Shown here: piece by piece, positions 29,201 through 33,101 of the stretch
How the letters are laid out: every line of letters starts with the position of its first letter
How positions within the stretch are numbered: position 1 is the first letter of the stretch
Assembly: GCA_934196725.1 (NCBI GenBank)
Contig: CAKPWR010000026.1
Location: forward strand, 1 to 36,068
DNA from: an uncultured Prevotella sp.
Lineage (GTDB): Bacteria > Bacteroidota > Bacteroidia > Bacteroidales > Bacteroidaceae
Length of the DNA: 36,068 bases
Direction: 5' to 3'
Notes under the pieces: generated by a model
Databases searched by the model: none
The model's input: the letters and a program-made list of their open reading frames with translations, nothing else
What the model was told of the DNA's origin: nothing
Translations under genes and position numbers: made by a program

Positions 29201-29639
29201 AGCGGGTGGTGTTCTCAGGGTAGATGATCAGTTGCTGGCTCGCCTGGTCGTTGGTGCCGATATCGCCCACCAGAGCTGTCTGATACTTCATCTGATATTT
29301 GTGTCTGCCCGTAGGCAGGGCGTTCTTGATGGTTTCATTTCCTGCAAAACCTCCATACATGGCAACGCCCGAAGGAAGAACGAAGCCTCCCTTCGGAGCC
29401 ACGTAGATATTCTTTAAGCTAATGTTCTCATAGCCTTTCACCCAGATTTCGTCGCCAGCCTTGGCTTGGCTCAGCGCACTTCCCAGGGTGATAGCCTTAT
29501 CCCATGATAAGCCGTCGCCGCCGTCTGTTGCCTCAGCCGTTACATGATAGGTCTTTCCCTGTGCCTGCAGGGAGAGGGTGCAGCTCATTAAAAATAGAAC
29601 TGCTATGATTCTGAAATATTTAGTGTCAGGTATTCTCAT
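17205..29639 (-). CDS. Giant 4144-residue secreted modular beta-helix protein, probable adhesin
   Basis: One unbroken frame of 12.4 kb encodes a protein of roughly 450 kDa. A signal peptide (cleavage near LQAQG) opens it. The body repeats a module about eight times. Most modules begin with an I-Y-V strand plus a GTGDGSSWxNA-like motif and L..AI helix. They continue with right-handed beta-helix sequence rich in GGGIY, NNT and AxNNA turns. They close with DIGAYE or a variant, near residues 453, 1350, 2008, 3003 and 3363, with weaker ends near 946, 2445 and 3628. The last 500 residues differ. They end in a segment (GRGIIRVKGLKPDDFIRVYG...KIAVR, about 4075-4144) that resembles type IX secretion sorting domains or DUF6383. 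It starts 15 nt after the fimbrillin-like gene, so it is probably the terminal gene of the fimbrial operon. A surface or tip adhesin role is inferred. Confidence 0.85.
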   Translation of the reverse strand: MRIPDTKYFRIIAVLFLMSCTLSLQAQGKTYHVTAEATDGGDGLSWDKAITLGSALSQAKAGDEIWVKGYENISLKNIYVAPKGGFVLPSGVAMYGGFAGNETIKNALPTGRHKYQMKYQTALVGDIGTNDQASQQLIIYPENTTRSDNATHVLTLQMGVTTGNPNDGNKPTVVSGFLIAAGSASGEITSPEGKGKGGGIYVVNNSNDANAGSRYFRISQCNFANNYAMRGGAIYVDPSCTNTLSAISYCSIFNNVAGKRGASDNEGGGIWIDGTATIYNSNINNNTNGGIRLSATSKIINCSVVANTVSAVDLTAPGTSVNGGGTVYNTVLWHNTTLCKNDTRPVFRSCAFSEVEAAGGTDANGNVHISIQNHTTKPAPWFVQSVATLGYDFSFSSNLKQLINTSFNFEETSALYGAGNLQYYQDLVEKSTLEATGSTDVRGKKRYESNSIDIGAYEYERLNAGRIRYVMPTRQGTGDGSSWENAMDDIQRAINDLAEDANGMKGEVWVAEGTYEIKNRIAEAQNAPTSLLMKDGISVYGSFKGDEKSRAERFTASTDLKEPWSWHYPSIIKGNGYESTTWSPTDEEWKVTSSSYHVVWFAPLPDGGQAFSDNVYLEGFTIEGGSYQETNDPKFAPDCGAGVYMDDPHAKLRYCIVRNCNPGFKDTENTTPRGGGIYCRNGMTEGNLVYNCSAYMGGGIYIDDAGFVTRSMVTNCSANLGAGIYLKGSATDPDKAYYQILATSVVSNNTSTRNGAVYVDGQGLVINNTITNNYTTNTSDAADKESSNTGGVYIKEKGLIANNIIWNNSLLQSTSNSNQQAARAQVYAANPTKETVQFYNNAISDVNAAIWNNTYQVGTTAINNYYSGMGFIQGGKDTPFSTAEDFNNKRGVITDKTEVNYFWELKTGTRLRNIGISYALLPSAYLYQPKIDLNGKPFNSIPSTGAYMPDNHDFVFEQNKTDKRLRIYYDRSRELVDGTGQSWANSYTSSAVDEVIDYLATIQEGETVNVVEKGSTTKTSFTINKKDGYQFEICTREGIFAPKTAYVNEESDAKSCTFRIQPTVLPLTLYAGYPAYSENPDPTDSDRNPIQYRTEVNGNMEGSELSDGLYHLVRIEAGANVTIDGYVFTHAYAAGKAYMPYGGGALIGSVDQINDPTTVKFRNCIFENNTAMNGAALATMPDAENVNLELENCVINNNTSQDINEQQLTERPSIIYLNKSEGSNNQLTLKHVTIINNIGLAPETKDLGSTSYAAGNVFIYQGATMEGSDAYNSIYPINTLGEDGAKNFSNPTKEVGAKLTGNVYYGGYASFRPLTSSIETDKIINQIAITTENANAKDITGVSRTLGGKADFGAYEATLPQDGRIIYVRSYNTEWIENDATGKEQIDGSPNFDLLNDDTSGKVYNGTSWDTAIHGNAVCDLNQLAAYDNNFYVRLADGKMMAATKDVSAYSEYQKPTSWKNNTGIYADNYYGPISGHYSHFMVNGYINDYLKDDANADLYWNVYQGNTNHKDKYSDKDFNLINNDRKERYVSGLQFAVEKAAKYNEEHKNESGFIPKEVWVGAGVYTDYKGFVIRNGVKVYGGFPHEGNPNMDDRLPLLSQYIPARGDKMDKKKSDYETILQIRKESPVYRDNNDVLQHNMGTEINSKKVERHYVLYQPDVCVPTWHVVGDGSSTTTQANSYRFIQNNSSHPYYENYQGNSANAPYNVNIYKQYENVKWDGFTIRHGYIINYEANRDGGPGVRVFDNVELENLVIVNNLNHGYRVRGGGLYMDGQNSKISNSYQFNNYATNANSVSKAKVPDDTFKKNDTDYGKQDVYGGGAYMIVGTGFNMVVAKNRVSGTNEGGGGIFIETATFYNNTVAYNMVENIDKGSGIMQWSGTNTGLSSSLSLYNCIIYGNINNNGGTNYEVGSKSVNTFKTPHSCYLPSCTDELNNIFTQDPKNLIRSANPFADGDNAKNTLDFRLAANSECLNAGTEDLNQNGEAKIASLPSKDMDFTNRIKDCTVDIGAYEADNTENIAAEAKTNTAGIVDYIYYVTSNGYGNRSGNSPANAACADKLQSVLTAAGKLFEEKNKGITDNAKKSKVYVKVAGYQADENGNRFVYHANTLADPNDPQSYTFLIPNGVWLMGGYNEGTQKNGEPIEGTYNWDDDQRDCISKYQTILSAKTEVKAGSTVTQEVNGYHTVCFGKWPTGELDDYNTTAIEYRAVIDGCHLIDGNASDKAGFKSMGGAAVVPKKAHVRNCLITGCEATKGGALSLLKGGMVSGSVILNNKAQEGGAIYAPRTTSQIEEEKGFHAYVISCTIVKNEATTGGGIYQEDNTLIGGNSVIWGNTAQTDNNISGKVDLLSADYLQGTGSLTTQFYPYNYCFVEKMSLPANMMNTEMSSDWESYFKDQTYYVPRAYSPLIGNGVDKSYVEAWKNYGISDYDITGKKRTLSERQTAGAFALELPTFDETKLLKRLFVSQEGGELVNDADIQKYYGRSFITPFNSLDAALDYIKEAREKKVADEDTHFEILMTGGTYKPGKMRKDKDLSPDQNTIDRRLQSFTIPVNVDIFGSFSVNDLYSSTPVDPTTGEETGGKFTSLGDKTLVADGDIKTILENRNKDHMTDNNKNGLIEPWEFQNPTILSGDIKASEKERNVYHVVYSNAESTETSSSQNNEVVLDGITIMNGETMTELKSIEGEDKIAEIGRGGGIYTNRVSYTLNRCRLMKNSGLHGGAIYANNASLDIIGSTISGNRDVSEKASQDKIALPGKGGAIYLYLKASENGNLHIINSLLANNDVTCGKITSTESSQGGAIYIRRASDAGNMPANYQDAYIVNSLIVNNKAKEDGAIHVENEVSGTITPILYNTAIWGNESTGNSVLLRREHMRNCAWDELPEPKTSTTNDGNIKLNKENIASDGPRFTEPTTIKGCEGYKLDAKWNPQAISVLTDAGDGKKDKDDQNETGKYLDWWDKHKNRLEKYGYPSEYIRSANISKEYNRYVGPKDENGEVTDKPIDIGMYEFQYVLKFTDLEKVYIGMTQEGEGDGSSWANQSTDLRGAIIAMANPSGNSSTGTGTGITSKRQVFVRGGIYYSPTYSSGDAFSLFVNNGDKAKFIESIELVGGCTGKNINDKEEQDFSNPSVLIENPTKVNETKNLLNITTNGKPVTISGFTFQNQSGVGVKAKVNWSSENKGNLLKVHNSAFRKNKGTGMIVDNDAAKNNTEDNKSGIKMWNVLFADGEGNGLKISKSQSADITNATFANNKDTAVVGTQSVYNSVAWKNRTPNMTTDIQYHNVVIANTIENGDVLNGPNFVDPKNGDYRIRPSLKLLDQGSNENYRQNVELERVYKGEEIDYPATLAAEKDLGNTARLIGSNIDIGAYECDTEMKSIIYVKSVLTNGTGESWDNPTNDLQGAINLAELYANKHAGEYGYVFVDRNLKADNVNISMPGVKMFGSMREETSSKTGTTETEKTKAIVNDLLSQRKGIIESSSQSAINGLTLNNATTGTENRMCLVDGFKVSGAVSIQGNSMLSTSIIDGNISGDANGMLYNSLALGTVENVKSVNVTAAKALTETSGSAANRSSVTTTYNKYVEDDYWKYQLDETASDINANADATATNECIDKVMHSYDLAGNKRIRDNVDNGCFETWYLTGIDVAVANKADYPHGKSVVYVMTKDKELQLDNGFYTETNQFSPGFLLLKHHAGLRGNNSYVNLTNFAVERDLKAGTNFFTMPFKATKMEVSGSENPETSGIIAYYYNAATRAKYDYKFDKTNSQAWIRGVDNQRNFTAGFRIDANEAKTVRFYGKSYTEKDGRTIRSLLGQITLAQNNNRQPWSDRDTGGLKFTHKENMGWNLFGSPYLCAMNYSDMEYGRVIYQYDDNGNYKTINTYDSATGNTPDGYIPAMDAVFTQTATLDNSEIVIVEHSEAKATTAYAGTRALDIAITQNSRTSRAGNDTPVDDQLQLNAVPAQEAKSDFDLGSDGVKWMASQNAQIYATRNGGRYSLLSAVSIEAEQNIGISLPETGEYTISIPDDCDASEYETVWLKDKETGKAVDLKEGSYLFTATQTGEMNSRFSISFNRMTTDMKSDITVSTEGRGIIRVKGLKPDDFIRVYGTTGVLAVQKEARADNELLRTAVNGTVVVEVTRDGKQVAVRKIAVR
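18745..29560 (-). repeat. About eight diverged tandem protein modules of the giant gene
   Basis: Module boundaries, read from the I-Y-V...GDGSSW starts and GAYE-like ends, fall near 28266, 26800, 25585, 23615, 22300, 20630, 19550 and 18760. Module lengths range from about 265 to 660 residues. The DNA of the modules is diverged, so this is old protein-level duplication rather than recent DNA repeats. The clearest starts are RYVMPTRQGTGDGSSWENA, VYIGMTQEGEGDGSSWAN and IYVKSVLTNGTGESWDN. Confidence 0.75.
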
Positions 29640-29654
29640 GATATATATTTGATT

Positions 29655-30857
29655 TTAAATGTTGAAATCATCGATTGTAATATCGCTTGCTGCGCCTATT
29701 TTGGTGCCCGAGATGGTTACGTTGATCTTATACCATCGGGCTGGGATAAATCCTCCTGTCAGTTTGTCAAACTTGAAGATGATGTTTCGGTTGGTTTCCG
29801 TACTGGTTGTCTCATCTTTTCGGGTTGACACATTGAAGGTGATGCGGGGCTTGGTAATGCCGTCTGGAAAAGTGTAATGATAAACTCTTCCGTTTCGCTT
29901 GCTGATTTCCGAGGTGTTGAGAAAGTTTTTCTGTCCGCCTACGGATGTCTTGTCTGTTCCTTCTGCAGCATTCAGGGTAGGGAAGAGCCGTCCGTTTCCT
30001 GCTCCTGACGTAGCTGCATTTTCTGCCTCGCCATGATAGGTAAATCCCTGTACCTTCACATCTGTGAATTTCGGATTTCCGTCGGCACCATTCTCGTAGG
30101 CTCCCTTGGCATCCCATTGGATGTCTACCTTGGTAGCGAGTCTGCCCAATATCATGCGCCAGTACTTTCGGTCATAGAAACCGGTGCTGGCAAACTGTTC
30201 TACTACTATTTCCCGGTTGCCCTTTGACAGATTGGTCTTCGGGTCTATTTCTACCGCATATCCAGTGGCTACGCTGATGAATTTGGCTACATCCATCGTG
30301 CCGCCTGATTTGGCATAATCGTTGGAAATCTGCAGGTTAAGAACTGCTGGGTTTGCATCGCTTCCGTTTTTTGTAATGCTTGATAATAGCGCCTCCAGGT
30401 CAAATCCCTGGTCTTTGCTGTAGGTCACGCCATACATGCAGCAGGTACCTATAGGCAAATGTATCTGATAGTCGTGGAACCCATTCTTGTCGGCAGGTGA
30501 TAGGATGGAGTTCTTGTGCTTTACTTCTGTTGTGCTTTCAAATTCATCCTTGGTGAAGGTATCGAAATATACCATCTTCAGCGGCTCACCGTCAACAATC
30601 GTTTCGCCCGTTGTTTTGGTTTTATAGGCTGCGATAATTGTCAGACGGTCCCAATCCACCTTGTCGTTGCTGTCTTCTCCCGGGTCTCCCAGTCGAGTCG
30701 TTCCGTTCTTGTCTGTAGGCACAGAGAGGGTGAGTGAGACAGGAGCCAATGTATCCATCGGTCTCTCTTTCTCATCCTCATGATCGCTGCACGCGACAAA
30801 GCCGATTAGCGATAATATTGCAAATATGTAGATTGAAAATGTCTTCATTTTTCTCAT
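29655..30857 (-). CDS. Fimbrillin-family lipoprotein (fimbrial accessory subunit)
   Basis: This 400-residue lipoprotein has a signal peptide whose lipobox FVAC places the acylated cysteine near residue 23. Downstream, SLTLSVPTDKNGTTRLGDPGE carries the TR(L)GDPG-type segment seen in Bacteroidota fimbrillins, where an arginine near the N-terminus is the processing site before strand exchange. A tryptophan-Asp-Arg segment (DWDRLTIIAAY) follows the same pattern. The C-terminus (KINVTISGTKIG...DITIDDFNI) is consistent with a beta-sandwich fold ending in an exchangeable strand. It lies 58 nt after the FimB/Mfa2-like gene and 15 nt before the giant gene. ATG 30869 and 30848 are alternative starts; 30857 gives a basic signal-peptide n-region. 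Confidence 0.72.
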   Translation of the reverse strand: MRKMKTFSIYIFAILSLIGFVACSDHEDEKERPMDTLAPVSLTLSVPTDKNGTTRLGDPGEDSNDKVDWDRLTIIAAYKTKTTGETIVDGEPLKMVYFDTFTKDEFESTTEVKHKNSILSPADKNGFHDYQIHLPIGTCCMYGVTYSKDQGFDLEALLSSITKNGSDANPAVLNLQISNDYAKSGGTMDVAKFISVATGYAVEIDPKTNLSKGNREIVVEQFASTGFYDRKYWRMILGRLATKVDIQWDAKGAYENGADGNPKFTDVKVQGFTYHGEAENAATSGAGNGRLFPTLNAAEGTDKTSVGGQKNFLNTSEISKRNGRVYHYTFPDGITKPRITFNVSTRKDETTSTETNRNIIFKFDKLTGGFIPARWYKINVTISGTKIGAASDITIDDFNI

Positions 30858-30877
30858 TTTTTTTAGCATTTGAATTC

Positions 30878-30912
30878 TTCACTCTTCACTCTTCACTCTT
30901 CCCTCTTCACTT
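30878..30912 (-). repeat. Five heptamer repeats upstream of the fimbrillin-like gene
   Basis: Three perfect TTCACTC units (30878-30898) are followed by TTCCCTC and TTCACTT. On the coding (minus) strand they read GAGTGAA-type purine-rich repeats that end 9 nt before the furthest upstream start at 30869. Slippage here would change the spacing between two fimbrial genes without affecting either frame. Confidence 0.85.
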
Positions 30913-30915
30913 CCA

Positions 30916-31902
30916 TCAAATCTCCACATCATGTTTTCCTCCTGGCTGCCAGTCGAGTTTCACGCTTACTCCTACAGCAGTACTGGAAGTGGTGAGCGAA
31001 CCGTCTGCCTTGAGCTTGGTCTTGATAATCTTCAGATTACCGGCTTTCAGAGGCTCGTTGAGGGTGAAGACGGTTTCGGTATATTTGCCGTTCACTTGGG
31101 TGATGACGTGGTAGCGCCATTCCGGTTGATAGCTTGGGAAGCTGACGGCGTAGAGGGCATCGTATGGATGGATTGTCTTCCCGGCTCTGCTCTCATAGAC
31201 TCTCTTGGCTCTCACGATGGTGTTTCGGGAGGCTGCATAGAGACTGTCGTTCACCTGAAACTGGGTAGCCATGCCCTCTACGAATCCCCAGAGTTCGGTA
31301 GGCTGCACTTCGGTCTGGTTGATGACCACTGCTGCAGCGCAGTTTGCCATATAGAGGGTGGTCTCCAGGTCTTGGTCGAAGTCGTTCTCGTTGATGGTGA
31401 ATCTGGAAGAGAACAGTCCGATGTTATGGCTGTTGATGGTATCTTTCAGCTCTTGCTGCAAAGCGAGTGTCTTGCAGCCATTGGCTCCTGTTATCTGTAC
31501 GTTGCTGATGCTGCCGGTATTGGCGAGGGACAGGTTCTGGTAGTTGTTGCGAGGCAGGTAGATGGTGTAGGAAACCGAGTTGGCTTCCATCCGGTTGGTC
31601 TCGTGATGGTAGAGTTTCTCTCCGGTATAGAAAGACAGGTCGTTGTCCAGGGCATGGTCGGTGAAGACGGTGCTGAGTGCCTCTTTCAGTCTCTTGGCGA
31701 TTTCCTGTTCCTCGATGAGGTTCAGATCCATGTCGATGATGGTGTTAATCTGCGTGTTGAGTCGCAGGTTATATCTTATCTTGTAATTCTTGCCACAGTT
31801 GCTCATATCTTCATCAATGCATGAAGATAGTCCTGCGCAGATGCCTGTTATCATCATCGCAGCAAGAATGGCCTTGTATATATTTTTCACTGTTCTTAGC
31901 AT
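30916..31902 (-). CDS. FimB/Mfa2-like fimbrial anchor lipoprotein
   Basis: This 328-residue lipoprotein has a lipobox LSSC with the acylated cysteine at residue 28, followed by IDEDMSNC. Such a paired-cysteine start is typical of the FimB/Mfa2 family. These proteins anchor the fimbrial shaft to the outer membrane and control its length. Hydrophobic strand patterns such as VSYTIYLPRNNYQNL and ETTLYMANCAAAVV fit the two-domain beta-sandwich of the family. ATG 31902 was chosen over 31947 because it starts directly before the signal peptide. A -7 promoter element lies at 32100-32107, so this gene probably starts the second fimbrial transcript, after the terminator at 33029-33067. Confidence 0.75.
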   Translation of the reverse strand: MLRTVKNIYKAILAAMMITGICAGLSSCIDEDMSNCGKNYKIRYNLRLNTQINTIIDMDLNLIEEQEIAKRLKEALSTVFTDHALDNDLSFYTGEKLYHHETNRMEANSVSYTIYLPRNNYQNLSLANTGSISNVQITGANGCKTLALQQELKDTINSHNIGLFSSRFTINENDFDQDLETTLYMANCAAAVVINQTEVQPTELWGFVEGMATQFQVNDSLYAASRNTIVRAKRVYESRAGKTIHPYDALYAVSFPSYQPEWRYHVITQVNGKYTETVFTLNEPLKAGNLKIIKTKLKADGSLTTSSTAVGVSVKLDWQPGGKHDVEI

Positions 31903-32001
31903 ACTCTTATAAGTTTGATATTTACTTGGATGCTCATGTCCTGGCATCCTGTCTGTTTCTTTCTAGGATTCTATTTTCTTTTTGCGTCAATTTCTTCAGC
32001 T

Positions 32002-32019
32002 TAAAGTATAAATACTTTA
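32002..32019. repeat. 8-bp-arm palindrome in the leader of the FimB-like gene
   Basis: TAAAGTAT and ATACTTTA are perfect arms around two bases. The site lies in the predicted 5' leader, 100 nt before the ATG at 31902. It may be an operator or RNA hairpin. Confidence 0.5.
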
Positions 32020-32081
32020 TAAGGCGTTAGAAGTTTGCCAATCTGCTGCAGAATATCTTGCTTTTTGGTATATAATGCAGA

Positions 32082-32094
32082 GATATGGCATATC
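32082..32094. promoter_or_regulatory. Palindrome at the predicted start of the second fimbrial transcript
   Basis: GATATGGCATATC has perfect 6-bp arms around one base. It lies 5 nt downstream of the minus-strand -7 element (32107-32100), on top of the predicted start site near 32093. This is a common operator position. Confidence 0.4.
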
Positions 32095-32099
32095 CTATG

Positions 32100-32107
32100 C
32101 AAAGATA
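32100..32107 (-). promoter_or_regulatory. -7 element upstream of the FimB-like gene
   Basis: On the minus strand, TATCTTTG matches TAnnTTTG. The -33 region is weak: AATG rather than TTTG at the expected distance. The predicted leader is about 190 nt and contains two palindromes. Confidence 0.4.
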
Positions 32108-32228
32108 CGAAATATTTCCGAGTTTACCATTGTTTTTAGCAAGTTTTTTTATTAAAAAATGCGAATTCGTTCATGTCTCAGTCGGTTAGGTTTCGTATCT
32201 CTGTGGAATGGAAAAAATATCCTGCGGA

Positions 32229-32340
32229 CATGAGCATTCGTACCCGCGTACATGAGCATAGATGCCCACGTACATGAACAAGCATACCCACGTACATGAG
32301 CACGGATGCCCGACATAATGAACACTTCTGCCCGGCTACG
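32229..32340. repeat. Tandem 22-bp repeats between the two fimbrial transcripts
   Basis: Four units start at 32229, 32251, 32273 and 32295, each built on CATGAGCA....GCCCACGTA, with substitutions mostly in the middle. A fifth, degenerate unit runs to 32340 and leads into a TGCCCG/CGGGCA hairpin (32330-32347) and GGGCAAAA repeats to about 32381. No gene is supported in this stretch. Confidence 0.85.
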
Positions 32341-32592
32341 TCGGGCAAAAGTGCCCAATGGCTTCGGGCAAAACTGGGCAAAGCCTTGGGGTGACTTTTC
32401 TGTGTGGTTTAACGATTTTAGTTGACCACTTTTAGTTTTATTTGTAAAACGAGTTGACTCGGTTAAAACTTATTTGTAATTCACGTTGACTTTCCTCCGT
32501 ACCGTGTGACTTTTCTAAGGAAACTGCCATTCATCATGCAACATAACAGGCATTTTTTTATTTTACTGAAGTTTCGCATGTAAGCTCCACAC

Positions 32593-32671
32593 GCCCTGAA
32601 AGGGCAGAAGCTCCTAGCCCAGGGCATCGCCCTGGGTAATCATGGACGCAAACCTGTCGCCCTGTAAGGGC
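32593..32671. repeat. REP-like element with three GC-rich hairpins
   Basis: GCCCTGAAAGGGC (32593-32605), CCCAGGGC-ATC-GCCCTGGG (32618-32636) and GCCCTGTAAGGGC (32659-32671) form a series of short stems in otherwise AT-rich DNA. This layout resembles dispersed intergenic palindromic elements of Bacteroidales. Family membership needs a genome-wide count. Confidence 0.7.
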
Positions 32672-32768
32672 AAAAGCTTTTAAATAGTGAAGAATGTGGT
32701 TTTATGCTGATTATCTGGAAGTTAGGAAATATCTATCTCTTTTTTTATCTCATTTTCTTATAAAAAGA

Positions 32769-32821
32769 GCGTGGCAATACGTGGCATTAGGTGGCAATAA
32801 AAATACCGCTTATTGCCACGC
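32769..32821. repeat. Inverted repeat with internal GTGGCA copies
   Basis: GCGTGGCAATA (32769-32779) and TATTGCCACGC (32811-32821) are perfect 11-bp arms. Three GTGGCA decamer units follow one another inside the left side, and GTGGCAAATGTGGCAATA recurs just downstream, to about 32877. The rest of 31903-33028 shows no gene. Confidence 0.75.
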
Positions 32822-33028
32822 GTTATGCGTTTATAATCAATGAGTTATGTTTGCGTGTGGCAAATGTGGCAATAAAATAGAAAAACGTTTTTGCGTAATG
32901 AAGTTGCTGAACAAGGCGATTTGCCACTTTATAGTTTCTAGACGGTAAGAGAAAGGGTCGTAAATATCGTTGAGTGCAGCTGAGGCTCCCGGTATGGCAT
33001 CTGCTCTCATACCTCCAGCCTGTTAAAC

Positions 33029-33067
33029 AAAAAATAGGCGCAGCAGCACTATTCGTGCCGCTACGCC
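33029..33067 (-). terminator. Terminator after the major fimbrial subunit gene
   Basis: On the minus strand, GGCGTAGCGGCAC pairs with GTGCTGCTGCGCC (33067-33055 with 33049-33037) around a 5-nt loop, with one mismatch. It is followed by TATTTTTT. It lies 35 nt after the Mfa1-like stop and splits the fimbrial locus into two transcripts. Confidence 0.85.
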
Positions 33068-33101
33068 TTCAATGAAATTATACTGTGTACTCTATCAACT
33101 T

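Noticed and set aside
29560..29639. Lipoprotein signal in the giant protein (LMSC)
   Set aside because: Met at position -2 is unusual for a lipobox, and a normal signal-peptidase I site (LQAQG) follows, so ordinary secretion is preferred.
32229..32340. Possible CRISPR array
   Set aside because: The units abut with no unique spacers, are only 22 bp long, and no cas gene is present.
32152..32381. Short minus-strand frames across the 22-bp repeats
   Set aside because: The peptides simply translate the tandem repeat out of phase (22 is not a multiple of 3), and no promoter or start signal fits.
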